Shown: piece by piece, positions 11,242 through 22,980 of the stretch
Numbering within the stretch: the first letter of the stretch is position 1
Layout: each line of letters begins with the position of its first letter
NCBI GenBank assembly: GCA_028023455.1
Contig: JAQFVV010006199.1
Span: 6,954,972 to 7,018,971, forward strand
Direction: 5' to 3'
Source: Epiperipatus broadwayi
Lineage: Eukaryota; Onychophora; Udeonychophora; Euonychophora; Peripatidae
Length of the DNA: 64,000 nt
The notes under the pieces: model-generated
What the model was told of the DNA's origin: nothing
Databases searched by the model: none
Seen by the model: the letters and a program-made list of their open reading frames with translations, nothing else
Position numbers and translations under genes: made by a program

Positions 11242-11603
11242 ACAAATCAGACTTCACATGATCACCATTTCTTATACCTGCTTATAATTGTTATTAAAAC
11301 AGGCAAAACTCTCTATACGTATTGTCACTCAGTGCAAGCCAGAGTAATCAATGGATGCCAGAAGGCTTATGCATAAAATCCCCATCTAGTGCCTATTCAT
11401 CCAATACCCCCAGACTAGTTTCTGGCTTGTGGCCTTCATCAGTGAGGGGCCTTGAATCTGAGAGCACTGCATCTAGATCCTAAGATGAGTAGGCACTAGA
11501 TGGTAATTTTATGCACAAGCCTTCTGGCATCCATTGATTACTCTGGTTTGCACTGAGTGTAAATACATATAGAGAGTTTTGCCTGTTTTAACAAATCAGA
11601 CTT
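11242..11603. mobile_element. Fold-back element with 13-base flanking direct repeats
   Basis: Left arm 11297-11402 and right arm 11484-11589 are long, near-matching reverse complements. For example ACAGGCAAAACTCTCTATA pairs with TATAGAGAGTTTTGCCTGT, and GAGTAATCAATGGATGCCAG with its complement. They surround an 81-base loop. The loop itself is less AT-rich (TAGTTTCTGGCTTGTGGCC). The 13-mer ACAAATCAGACTT occurs at 11242-11254 and again at 11591-11603, immediately outside, as a target-site duplication would. The element proper, 11255-11590, starts CACATGATCACCATTTC, exactly the start of the shorter relative at 51353. No coding capacity is visible. Confidence 0.75.
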
Positions 11604-12169
11604 TCTATAGTTATTTTTTAATAAACTTTCCCTATGTATTTTAATAGCTATTATTTATATACAGGTTGTTAAAATTAATATAATATTAAATGCCATAATG
11701 TCAATATTGCTTCCTGAGAATATTACAATGACATTCTGTATGTTTGTAAAATTTTAAATTATATTATGTGGAATAGTTCATGATCACTTGCTCACAACAC
11801 TGATTAACTATCATACTAAATTACTCCTACCTAATATGGAAATTAATAATTAGATAATAAGAAAAAAGAATTTTAAACCAATAAAAGAAATCTAGACAAA
11901 ATAGAAGAAAAACAATGTAATTTATGCTATAATAAAATTAATAAAGATTTGATTATTACTAATTTTGAAATCAAGAACTGACTTATTTAATATTTCTAAC
12001 AAAGTTGATTTGCTTACAAATGTGTTTAATTTTTTTAATTGTAGCAATATTTTTTCTCCCATTTATTATTGGGATAAAAGCAGAGATAACATCATTCTTG
12101 AATATAAAGAAAAATTTACCTTTCATAAAATGTAGACAGCCATAAATAAGTTCTATGTTTCACTATTTT
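11604..12169. other. No gene seen; AT-rich non-coding DNA
   Basis: Nothing recognisable in any frame on either strand. Confidence 0.6.
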
Positions 12170-12845
12170 CATGTATGCTCTGCTTGCTAAAGCAATTGTT
12201 TTCATGCTTTTTGTTAATACACTTCTTGTCATAACTTGATTACTTTTTGGAATGTGTTTCTCATTAAAATTCTGTGATTTTATTTCACATCATAAACACA
12301 AAATGCAAACAAGACCTATTCATTTTCATTTAGTCTCATATTTTCATTTTATTTCTTCTGGATTGTTTTTGTGTAACTTTTATTACCATCAATTACTTTC
12401 ATATGAATTACTTATTGTATTGTTGTGCTTTCTAAAACCTAAATTATTTTCATGCTTTTATTTAATACATTTCTTGCTAAAATAGAATGTGTTTTTTACA
12501 AAAATGTTTTGATTTAATACACTGCACATTATAAATTAGTTTAAATTCAAAATACAAAACAAGGCCTCTATTTATTTTCATTCAATTCTTAGACTTGTAT
12601 TTTTTCTTATATATTGCTTTTATTTATCATATTTTTGCTATCAATTACTTTTGTATTGAGTATTTTTTGTATTGTTTTACTTGCTAAAACATAAATTTAT
12701 ATTCAAACAAATCTACATTTATTAATTAATATATACATTTTTTTTTAATACTTTTTTTATTGCTTATATTGAACACATTTATTTCCATCAATTAATTACT
12801 TGTGCAATATTTTTCATTTATTTTGCTAAAAGGCTACTTACTTAG
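12170..12845. repeat. Degenerate tandem array, about 245-base unit
   Basis: Three diverged units recur in order. Markers are a TTGCTAAAG/TTTCTAAAA/TTGCTAAAA block near 12187, 12430 and 12680; TTTTCATGCTTTT followed by TTAATACA and TTCTTG near 12201 and 12449; and CATCAATTACTT / TATCAATTACTT / CATCAATTAATTACTT near 12388, 12638 and 12786. The third unit is shorter. Copies have diverged by substitutions and indels, so the array is old. There is no coding similarity; the 77-codon frame at 12252-12485 lies inside the array and looks incidental. Confidence 0.6.
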
Positions 12846-13624
12846 TAAATTCAGTAATAAATAAATGTACATTTTATTTTTTATATAGTAGTTTTTTCGG
12901 GGATTCTTTTATAATGTATAATCCAAATTGATATAGGACATATTGATAACAGTATAAGATGACAATCAGTAGATAAATCTTACGTTGGGAATTTCATTGT
13001 TTATCAAACCTATACTCATTCATTGTGATTTACAATCATTTTATGATATTGTTTTATGCATTTTGCAATTGTACTTTTAAATTATTGAAGCGAATCATAT
13101 ATATTATAATTCATGTTTTCCTGAAAAGCATGATTTATAAAACATATTTTGCCTGTGAGAACATTAATTTCAATATATATATATGTAATGTATGTAATTA
13201 CATGCTTTCAAGCACAGCATTTTTGGTGCAAATGGAACCATCAGTAGTTTTCAATAAATAAAATTTTAAATGTTATTATACAAAATTTAATATATATTTT
13301 CTTAAATGATTTTTGGACAGAATTTTAAATTGCAGTGGAGCTATGTTATACACTGTATCAATGTACATTCCTTCTGTTGTACACCACCCACAAAAAAAGT
13401 GTAAATAAAAAAAAATTAAAAAACATTCAAATTCATCAATTTAATACATTTTACTATAAACTCATCCACTCCTTTAACACTTTAAGCAAATATTTTATAA
13501 AAAGAAGCAAAATATAGAGGGAGAAAGAAGAAATGGATAAGAGTTATATGTTTAATACATTTTATAATATTAGCCATTTTGGAATACTGTATGCAACTAC
13601 ATTAAAAAAAAAAAAAAAACAAAT
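12846..13624. other. No gene seen; AT-rich non-coding DNA
   Basis: Frames at 13025-13261 and 13335-13517 give no recognisable protein. No RNA genes or clear repeats. Confidence 0.6.
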
Positions 13625-13700
13625 AAATAATCAAATGACTTTATTGCTAGAGTTCATAAGATGTTGGAGCAACAGAAATATCAGACTGAAATTGATCCTA
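13625..13700 (-). repeat. Repeat family S3 copy (fragment)
   Basis: ATGACTTTATTG, GAGTTCATAAGA and GAAATTGATCCTATGGTCTTATACTTAAG align in order with 59765-59840, where GTTCATAAGAAGTTTGAGTG and ATTGATCCTGAGACCTCC stand in the same positions. This copy lacks the tRNA-like end. The alignment is short and diverged. Confidence 0.4.
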
Positions 13701-13915
13701 TGGTCTTATACTTAAGAGTTTATCACTACTATTGTGCTAGACTGAACAAAAAACATTAAAATTTGTAATTTTAATGAATTTTACAATATCAGTAGCCTTT
13801 TTTTTTTTTATCTTAGAATGTCATATGCAATCATGTTTATTAATAAAAAAATTGTTGAAATTGCTAGTCAAAATGAGTTGTAGATCACATGACCCAATTC
13901 TTTTAAGCTTGTAAG

Positions 13916-14141
13916 ATGTAAACAATGAGGATTGCCAATTCTTCAACAAGCTTTGTGATAAATGCTTAACCAGAGAAAGTGTCTGGAGCTATCCTAGCAC
14001 CTCTGAGGAGTGCCAAAGCACGAAACCATGGTCAGAGATTGGGGGGGGGGGGTTTCCTCACAGAGATATTTTAAATGCTTTCTCTGGCTAAACATGTATC
14101 ACAAAGCTTGTTGAGGAATTGGCAATCCTCATTGTTTACAT
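13916..14141. mobile_element. Non-autonomous TIR element, 226 bases
   Basis: Bases 13916-13979 and 14078-14141 are near-perfect inverted repeats of 64 bases, opening ATGTAAACAATGAGGATTGC. The outer 25 bases match exactly. The interior of about 98 bases is far less AT-rich than the surroundings (for example CTCTGAGGAGTGCC) and includes a run of twelve Gs at 14041-14052. There is no coding capacity. Long TIRs with a short non-coding core are typical of MITEs. No target-site duplication is obvious, so the superfamily is unknown. Confidence 0.7.
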
Positions 14142-15576
14142 TTACTGTATAGTTCTTTCTAATTTGATGTACAATATTTCACATAATAAAATGTTTTTAA
14201 GCATAGTGCTAAAAGTTTTACAAAATTTAAAAGCATTTGTAAAATCATTTTAAAACATCAAAACAACGACTGAGTGTAATCTACTGGTAATCAGATTGAT
14301 ATTGCATTTTCATAAATAAATAAAAAAAGTTATTGAAAAAACAAACAATATTTCCCTGAGTGTATTTAAGTGCTATGAAAGTTGGATATTAACTTTTTTT
14401 TTTATGTAAAAATAAAAATATGGTATAGCAAGTTTTTTTTATTATTTTTATATTTTGAGTGAATGTGGATGTATGAACATACAGTATAATATATATAAAT
14501 GTGCCTCTTCAATTTATTGTTAATAAATACTTTTTTAAAAAAAAAATTGTGTATACTATTATCTAAAATATATGTATGTGAAAAAATACTGTATGCTTGC
14601 AGTTCACCAAATATGCAATATGGAATAAAATTTCTTATTTTTACAGTTTTTTACAATTAGTTTAAAAAATTTATTATTATTACCACGATTAATGCATATA
14701 AATCCTATCTAGCAATATGTTTATAACTATTAAAGTTTGTTGTTTATATTGCATGAAAGCAATGTTAAATTATATTTGATTACAAAATTAAGCAATATGC
14801 ATTGATAAAATGAAGCTAGCAGCTAAATGCCATGATCAGTTTTGTCTGCCTAATAAATAAAACTGTTTATCTAGATATTTACTTCATCCCCTTCTTCCTA
14901 ACTCATTGCTTGTATTTGTCTTTTTTTTTCTAGCAGACTGATTCTTAAAATGTCTGTAATAGTGTCTTCCTTCTTCTAACAATACCCCCCACCCCCACCC
15001 TAGTAATAAAATTTGTTTTGATTTCTATTTTAGTTAGTTTTTCTAAATGATTTTAAATCTCAATTATTTAACTGCTCCCTTGACATTTAAATACTTTCTT
15101 ATCACTGAGATTTCTAGTTCACATCATATTTACAAAAGAAACCTTATTTTTAAAATCCTATTTTTCTCATTAGAGTTTATTTATATACTCTCAGAATGAG
15201 TTGAATAATACGCTAGGCTGTGAAATCACATTTGGAACTGTATTAAATAATCTGATCATCCTTTTGCTCTTAATTATTCGAAGTTCACAATCTTAATACT
15301 ATGTTTGTTAACTTTTTTTTTTACAATTTTCAATGCAAGTATACAGTAATATGTATAGTCTTGGTGATTAAGGTTTTTATTGATCAGGGGAGGAAGTAAA
15401 CTAAAAATAAATTTTAACTTGACTACATTCATGATGTCAAGTGTAATCTGATCATCGTCATCGAAATTCATCTGGAATTTGGAAGAATTGTCCTCATTTG
15501 AAACTTTAGTTGCATATTTCTGTTATAATAAATAAATGCTAAAATTTGTACATAATGTATAATTAATCATGGCATG
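14142..15576. other. No gene seen; AT-rich non-coding DNA
   Basis: No recognisable coding or RNA feature. A C-rich tract, CCCCCCACCCCCACCC, lies near 14985-15000. The minus-strand 65-codon frame at 15274-15471 has no motif. Confidence 0.55.
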
Positions 15577-15919
15577 ATTTCTTACTTTTGTCTCCAAAGT
15601 TTGTTTTGAGATTGAACATCATAGACATTTTATATTCCTGCTAGATCAAGATTTGCATGTTTATTGTGGTGTTGAGACTTTTTTTTTATGAAGCTAATTA
15701 TTTAATGATCAGATATCATAAATAAGATTACTAATAAATATAAAAGGGTATGCTTTTTTACTTTTTCTCCAAAGTTTGTTTTGAGATTGATCATCATAGA
15801 CATTTTATATTCCTGCTAGATCAAGATTTGCATGTTTCTTGTGATGTTGAGATTTTTTTTTTTTATGAAGCTAATAATTTAATGATCATCATAAATAAGA
15901 TTACTAATAAATATAAAAG
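15577..15919. repeat. Tandem duplication, two units of about 170 bases
   Basis: Unit 1 (15577-15747) and unit 2 (15751-15919) share TCTCCAAAGTTTGTTTTGAG, ATCATAGACATTTTATATTC, GCTAGATCAAGATTTGCATG, TTTATGAAGCTAAT and AAGATTACTAATAAATATAA in the same order. They differ by a handful of substitutions and small indels, so the duplication is fairly recent. An open frame of 65 codons in unit 2 (15750-15947) is incidental, because unit 1 breaks it. Confidence 0.9.
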
Positions 15920-18160
15920 TCTAAATGTTTTAAAGTATTTTACTTAAACAAAATTGATGTATTTAAGGTTAGCATAAGTAAGTAATTTCTTATGTGTCTT
16001 TTGTTGTTTCTTAAGGTTATCAATAAACTGTCTTATATCCAAAGAATGTTAATAATATAGTGTTATTAGTATCAAAAAAAAAAATTGACTGTTGCTTTTT
16101 TTTTTGTTATTAATACAATTAATAAATGGAGTATACTATTAACTATATTTAGATATTTGATAATTTATTGAAAACCTTAAGAAATAAAAGTCACATTTTT
16201 TTTTTACTCCTGCTTATGTCAGCATATTTGTTTGACAGATTTGAAATCTATGATGTTAAAAATAAATTATATATATATATATGTGTTATTATTATATTTA
16301 TGGAATTAAATTTGATTAATTCTATAATAGCATACAATAATAGCATAAGATTATTCAAATTGTATAATATATTACATTGATTCTTGGCATTAATTACATT
16401 TAAATATTTTTTTAACATGGTTTAAATTTTAAATTAAAATAATTCTAATAGTTAATGTTTTAATAGCTACTTCTTAAAGTGATTGTATGGTTATAAATGT
16501 TATACACACATACATATCTTGAACACAAACTAGACGAAGGATGTCTTTTTTTCATCTTATATATATATCAAAGGATATGAACTTGAATGAAAACGTTAAT
16601 GAAATCTGTAACTTACAATCAGATAAGGGACAAAGAATAGAAATTTTATACATAGTATTACTATTAAGATTAAAAGTTTGAATTAAAACATTTTATATAC
16701 AAATAACTCGACATCATTAAGGTTTTATTCTTCCAGCTGAATATTGTTATAGTATATTTGCTTGGAACATGGAGTATATTTTTTTAAAGATGTTCATTTG
16801 CAAGACTTATAGTTATTTTATAGGTTTAATAAAACAAAAGAATTTAATAACTCTTTAACTGACTCATGTTCAAGATTTTGTTAACTGTATCAGTGACTGT
16901 AAGATAGTTTTTTTTAAATACTTTATAACTTGGCTTCTATGCAGAACTGTTTTAAATATGATGATAGTTTTATATAATACATCCCAATTATTTAATTACA
17001 CTCATTAATTTGTTATCTACATCCATAACTCTGTAATGTATTTTGGTATTCTTAAAAACTTATTTAATTCGTTTCTAAAGTGTTTGTGTCTTATGTGAGG
17101 ATTGAACTTAGCAATATTACTATTAATAGTTTGATATCTATTCTTTTTCTCTCACTAATACTCCTATATAATGTGATTACTAGTCACACATATACATACA
17201 CGCATGTGGTAAACATAAGTAAAAGAATCAAGTCTGCCATAAGAATTTAACAGGAAATATTTTCATTATTATTTTCAAATATCTAAAATCTCTTTTGCAT
17301 TATTTTATCAAAATCATTCATAAAACTAATATATATATATATATATATCTGATATATATTCGCTACATCAGGTATTTTGCTTACATTAATATATTACTAA
17401 AACATATTAACCTAGGGATTTGTTTTTGAGTAGCTTCTTTATTTCATAGAAAATGTAATTAAAGTCAAATTTTATTAATTCAAGCATTTTTTTTTTCTCA
17501 GTGATGAAAGTTTATTAATCAAAAAAAGGTACAAATACAGTTAAATAAGATGTTTACAAAGAATGGTAAAAATGAAATTCAGTTGCAATATGGTGAAAGG
17601 GGAAGGATGCATATGAAAAGGGAAAGGGATGTGGAAAGAGTGTGTATTGACCATTAAAGATAAATGAATGTTACAATTAGGAATTATTTATAAAGTCTAG
17701 AAATCAAATATGAATAGTCTTTTAGGAGTACAATATTGGGAGATCCAAGTTGCGATAGATAAATTGAGAAATAGGAAAACACTTGGAGATAACATAAAAT
17801 ACAGACTAAATCAATCTACTGTTCAATTCTTCCAAATGGCCTCGAATATCTTCACAAGAGAGTAATTCCAAATACATGGGAAAAATTATGGAAAAACTAC
17901 GGAGAACAAGGGGAAAAAATCCAAGCTTCAAAATGTTTCTGCTGAAAACCATTCTAATTCATCATGAAAATCATATGAACAGCAAAAGGCCAGCCCTATC
18001 AATAACAGTATTGGAAGTAATAAAATTAAATAAGGTGGATCACTTGCAATTAGAATCATGAGGCCAAACTGCAACTTATTATGCAATAATACATGACTAA
18101 AATCACTCATAATGATAATGTTAAAGAATTTCCATAAATAATGTTATTTTTTTTATCTTG
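15920..18160. other. No gene seen; one TA microsatellite
   Basis: No recognisable protein frame. A pure TA run occupies about 17329-17349. The stretch 17570-18070 is somewhat less AT-rich, with purine-rich runs (GGGGAAGGATGC near 17599). It holds overlapping 60-codon frames on both strands (17876-18061 and 17928-18110 minus) that show no motif. Confidence 0.5.
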
Positions 18161-18280
18161 TGAATGAGAAAAAACAACGTTGGTAACGATCACCACAGTG
18201 CCCTCATCCCAGTCCCCTCCCTCAAAAGAACTAGGATTTAGGCCCCTGTGGGTCCTCCCAACAACCAGACTCATTCATTC
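18161..18280. repeat. Short, GC-richer imperfect fold-back
   Basis: TGAATGAG (18161-18168) pairs with CTCATTCA (18270-18277). Inside, ACGTTGGTAACGATCACCACAG has an imperfect counterpart in CTGTGGGTCCTCCCAACAACC. The middle holds CCCTCATCCCAGTCCCCTCC, a marked GC island for this window. It may be a degraded MITE or hairpin insert. Confidence 0.4.
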
Positions 18281-19226
18281 AACAAAATTAAATGAAATGA
18301 AAATTTTTACTAAAAGGTAAAATGTCTGTAGAAATCATTTGTAACTTCAGTGGCTGCCATATATTTACATAGTGTTTTTATAAAAGTTGAAATTATTCTT
18401 ACTTGTGATTACATTGTTGATATAGCTTGTATATGAAAAGAGAGCTAAAAAACTCCCCTTTTTAATAGGGATAGTTTTAGAGAAATTTAATTCCCTAAAC
18501 TAAAAAAAAAGGGAATGAAACAGGGAGCCAGAACAATGTTAACTGGAGTTCTTGGTTTCCTCTAGTGGACTTAATTAAAATATTTTTGAAGCATTAATCT
18601 TGAGTGTTAAAGAATCATCTCATCATATGTACACATATACACTTATACAAATTAGGTTCAAGTACCTTATTTAAACTTGGATTCATTTAAATTATATTAA
18701 CTGTAATCTAAGTGATTTTGTTATGGATTTATCTTAAAAAATTACATTGGTTTTAATTTTCATCATTCATATATCTACCTTTGATTTTTACCTTTCAAAA
18801 CTATATTGAAAATTAAAAATATATTTAATGGCAAGCAAGCATGTTAATTGGATATAGTTTATAATTTTTTAAGCTTATGATTGTAATTATGAGATATGTA
18901 TTGTGCTTCTATTGTTCTAAAAAGGAATATTTATATATGCCTGCTAAATTCACTTTTATACCCAAACACCATCAATACATTATATTAAAATATGTTCTAA
19001 AAATTCAAGTTATTACATATTAATTATTAAAATAATAATAGAGCAAGATTATTTGAGATTGAATGAAATTTTTGTTTTAATTAAAGTTAAAAGTCTATTT
19101 TTACTTTACAGTTCTGATTTCATCAAAGGGAATGAAAAATAAATTTGTAGATTGGGTTGCCTATATTAGATTTTTTTTCTGTGAAATGAGATATTTTAAG
19201 CCCAATAGTATCCTATATATTTAGGC
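18281..19226. other. No gene seen; AT-rich non-coding DNA
   Basis: Nothing recognisable in any frame. A short near-palindrome around 18470-18510 involves AACTCCCCTTTTT and AAAAAAGGGAAT. Confidence 0.55.
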
Positions 19227-20790
19227 CAGTGATTCTCAACCTATCATTATGTATGCCATTGGTGGTATGCAATGGACCTACAGCTGATATGCAAAAAGAA
19301 AACTATTTTTGAAAAATTATATTTAAATAATTTATTCAAATAGTATAAAACTGGTATAAGGAAAATGAAATTAAAACTATATCTCTGTTATATTGATTTC
19401 TGCCTTTCTTTGTTAGTTCTTGTCATAGATAAAAATGTTCAGGCTTATTGCACTCTAGATCATACACTATTTTAGCGTCATATTGTGCAGTTGCAAGCAC
19501 AATGATTTTTACATGATCCTTATGGCTCAGTTTTAAAACTCCGTAATGTAGAGCCTAATATTAAAAAATTGTGTTTTGTAACAACAGATAGATCACCAAA
19601 TATGATTGGAAAAAAATACTGGTCTCATAAGACGAAGACAAAATTTCTGAAATTGATCTGAATCATAAAATTATACCCATACACTGCATTATTCATCAAC
19701 ATGCATTATGCAAAAATATTTTAAAAATCAATCATGTTACAAACGTAGTTGTGAAATTGGTGAATTTCCTTCGATCAAAAGGTTTAAAACACAGGCAATT
19801 TATTGGACTCCTTGAAGAACTAAATACCAGTTATGTAGATGTACTATATCACAATAAAATTCATTGGTTAAACTTGGGAAAAGTTTTAAGATGTGTGTGG
19901 GATCTTCAAGAGAAAATAAAAATATTTTTAACACTTAAAGAAAATGAGGATTTTCCTGAATTATCAGAACCAAATTGGATTTGTGATTTAGCATTTTCTT
20001 TGGATATTCTCACACATTTCAATGAATTTAACATATGTTTACAGGGAAAAAATTTATATGCTCATGATTTAATACAAAGGTTAAAATCTTTTCAAATGAA
20101 GCTTAATCATTTTTCTAGAAATCTGGCTGAATACCAATTTGATCATTTTCCAATGTTAGAGACCATATCATTAAATATTTCAAGAGAAAAGGTTCAAGAA
20201 TTTAGTAACATTATCCTTGCACTAATGACAGATTTCAAGCAGCGATTTGATTGCTTCAAGAGAATTGATAAAATTTTATCTATTATCCGAAATCCATTTT
20301 CTGTGCAAGTAGATGATGTTCCTGTTGATATACAATTACAAATAATTAATTTACAATGTGAAGAATTATTACATGAGAAATATCGAGAAGAGCAAGAAAA
20401 TTTGTGCAATTTTTATAAGCAATTGCATGATAGACAATATGGAAATTTAAAAAAAATTGCCAAGGAATATTTAGTAATCTTCAGCTCAACTCATATTTGT
20501 GAACAAACTTTTTAATGAATCTAAAGAAAATTACAACAAGATCAAGATTAAATGATTTACATTTAGAGAGCCAGATATTACAAAAATAATAGGCATGCAA
20601 AGCACCTCAACACATCACATTAGTTTTTTTGTTCATTTGTTGTACTAAATTACTTACATTTATTCATAAACAAATTACATAATAAAATCGTTTTTGTATT
20701 TAACATTTTTTAATTTTAATATTTCGTCCGCCCATGAAAAAAGTTTTCTTTCTAATCTGGACCATGTGCAAAAACTGTTGGCCATGCCTG
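19227..20790 (+). mobile_element. hAT transposon remnant (Charlie/GTF2IRD2-like)
   Basis: The left end reads CAGTGATTCTCAACCT, a known style of hAT/Charlie terminus. The right end near 20788 reads CCATGCCTG after TTTTCTTTCTAATCTGG, also in hAT style, but the two ends do not match as inverted repeats. Either two hAT copies are mixed here or one end is wrong. The coding remnant at 19560-20600 is listed separately. No 8-base target duplication was confirmed. The left boundary is moderately supported and the right boundary weakly. Confidence 0.55.
19560..20600 (+). pseudogene. hAT transposase, C-terminal two thirds, broken
   Basis: One frame is open from 19631 to 20515 (about 295 codons). It contains HCIIHQHALC (near 19683), VVKLVNFLRSKGLKHRQF (near 19748), VLYHNKIHWLNLGKVL, and near the stop FSSTHICEQTF, where the hAT dimerisation domain starts. 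These match the RNase-H-like core and C terminus of hAT transposases related to GTF2IRD2 and FAM200-type domesticated proteins. Just upstream, another frame encodes TTDRSPNMIGKKYWSH, matching the family TDGAPAMxGKK motif, then a frameshift and a TAA at 19628. Downstream, another frame gives LKKITTRSRLNDLHLESQ, continuing the dimerisation domain. The N-terminal zinc finger and first catalytic residue are missing. It is therefore a dead or fragmentary gene with an unusually long open core. Confidence 0.75.
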
Positions 20791-20899
20791 AGGTAGTTAG
20801 TTTTATTAACATATATCCTTTCACATTTATGTTGTATTTCATAAAGCAATTTTTATTTTTCAGTACACCTACTTTAAAAATTTTGTAGAGATTAGGATT

Positions 20900-22560
20900 C
20901 TTTACAATGTGCTGTAGCTTTGAAAAGCTTTTCTGTTACATTGATTTTAAATTTTCTTTAGTTTGTTTGCTATCTCTTGTATATGTGGGTATAATACAAT
21001 ACCTGCCATTGTTTTTGTTTTAGTGTTTATTTTTATTATATATTTATAGTTTTTAAATGATAGCTGATTGATAGCCATTTTTCGTTTGTTCTATATTGTG
21101 GGGTTTTTTTTTTTTTCAAGTTACTTTTGAATAAACTTTTGGTTATTCTATAATGATACTATAACTCCATATTTTGTATTTATGTCATGATTTCATTTAT
21201 GTGTGTATGTATGGAGGAGTTTCTCTAAACAATAATTTTGGTTTGTCATGAGATAATTTTATCACAGAAATCATCTAAGTATTCCAATTTTTGTTCTTGT
21301 TCTACTTTACTCTGCATTTAATTGAAGAAAATATGTTGCTGTTGTGTGTCCAGAATGTAATAATGTTCCACCATGTGGCCATATAATGAATTAATATTTA
21401 TAATTGTGCCTTCAAGCTCTTCTATGTAAATGTTACTAATCAGGAATAGGAATAATGAATCCATATTTGTACCTTGATTTTGTAGAATTCTGTGATGTAT
21501 TATTAGTATGTTGTTATGTAAAATGTTAATAATTCCATTACATTATTAATTGCAAGAGTTGTTTTGGTGTGTAAGTATCATTCTCATTATTTATTTTTAT
21601 TAAAATAGATAATATCACTGTATCATGTATTTATGGATAAACAAAAATAGGCTGAGAATTTTGATAAATTTTTATGATAAATTCTAGTAACGAAAAATAG
21701 ATATTGATGGAACATGATTAAGATAGTCTATATAGATATGGAATTTTGCTGAAATATGTTGTTGATTTTCTATTTTAGAATCAATGAAAGAGTTATGATG
21801 CTTTTGGAATAATACTTATAGCTTTGTTTCTGTAGCTGATAGCCATTTATTTGTTTTTTTCCCTTTGCTTTTGTGAGGAATTATATTGTCATAATCAATA
21901 GTCTCTATTACTATTATAGAAATGATTTTATCAATGGGAGAGTGATTATAGAGTTATCTAGTTTGAGAGATTTAATAACTGCTTTCTTAATATAGATAAC
22001 ATTTGATTTCAGTTTGCTAGTTTCTCTCATTTTCTAAATAATTTTGATGCTTCTTCCAGAAACAATTTTTGAGTGACTTCCTCATTGCTATTATTATATG
22101 TAATAATGGGAAATTAGATGGTGTGATGAGCAAACTTTGATCTTTTTTCTACAACAGAAGATTCATTCTATGTTTTGTTATCTTATGTAGCCACTAAGTT
22201 ATTTAATGAAATATAAGATGTGATATGCTCAGTTTACAAGTTCTTTTATTTGTTCATTTAATTTATAATTTATTTATTTTTTTACTGAATGAAAAGTTCT
22301 TGTGAAGTTTTCATCACTAAGTTCATTTTTCAAAAAAAACTTTTTATTACTTATGGAGCATAAAGACTGATTGTGTTTGAAAAATCTTTGAGCATTTACT
22401 TTTTCTCTTAACAATTCTCTGGATAACTTTTTCAGCTCTTTATGAGTGAACTTGAGCTTTTAGTTGTATGCTTTATAGACAATCTTTTTAGATTAACATT
22501 TGCATAGTAAAGTTAATTGGTTTTTTTACTTTGGCCAGTATTGAACATAATTTTTTTATA
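20900..22560 (-). pseudogene. Decayed Penelope-like reverse transcriptase
   Basis: Minus-strand reading in shifting frames gives VMELLTFYITTY and YITEFYKIKVQ near 21560-21490. These are followed by GTNMDSLFLFLISNIYIEEL near 21480-21420, then YGHMVEHYYILD near 21370. The pattern matches Penelope-like elements, where FYKQxxGTPMGSPLSPIxANIYMEEFE precedes the catalytic YVDD and an F-x-WPHG segment. The YVDD itself has been lost by deletion. Farther upstream, about 22500-22330, short pieces such as SSLIKS and KFFLKNELSDENF resemble the N-terminal linker but are not diagnostic. Stops and frameshifts are frequent. The boundaries are estimates; the GIY-YIG endonuclease domain was not identified. Confidence 0.45.
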
Positions 22561-22980
22561 ATGGTTTAAGTTTGATATTGAATCAGAAATTGTTGTTATA
22601 TGTTGAACTATTGAACTATTTTTATTATCCAGTTAAATTATTAAGTAATTATAGAAAAATTCAAGCTTTATTTATACTTTTCCAATCATATTGACTATTA
22701 TTAATAACTTGCATATTATAACATATTTTGATTAGTAGTATTTTTTTTTTCTTCGTTTGTTGCTTGTTTGGCACAAAGTTGAACTTGTGATGCTTAGATT
22801 CATAAATACTAAAGTTAAGGTGACTATATCCAACTAGACTCACTATTCTGTCGGATGCAATAACAATCTGCAAAAATGTTATATATTTGTGAGAATCCTG
22901 TTTTTTTTTTGCCTTGTTAAGAACAAGATTAATGAGTAGTTTCCAAATATTTAGCAATTCAACTAGATGTTTTCCTGCCA

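Noticed and set aside
15577-15919. CRISPR-like spaced repeats
   Set aside because: There are only two units of 170 bases with no regular spacers, and the genome is eukaryotic.
17329-17349. TA microsatellite as a regulatory or origin signal
   Set aside because: TA runs of this size occur many times in this DNA; nothing links it to a function.
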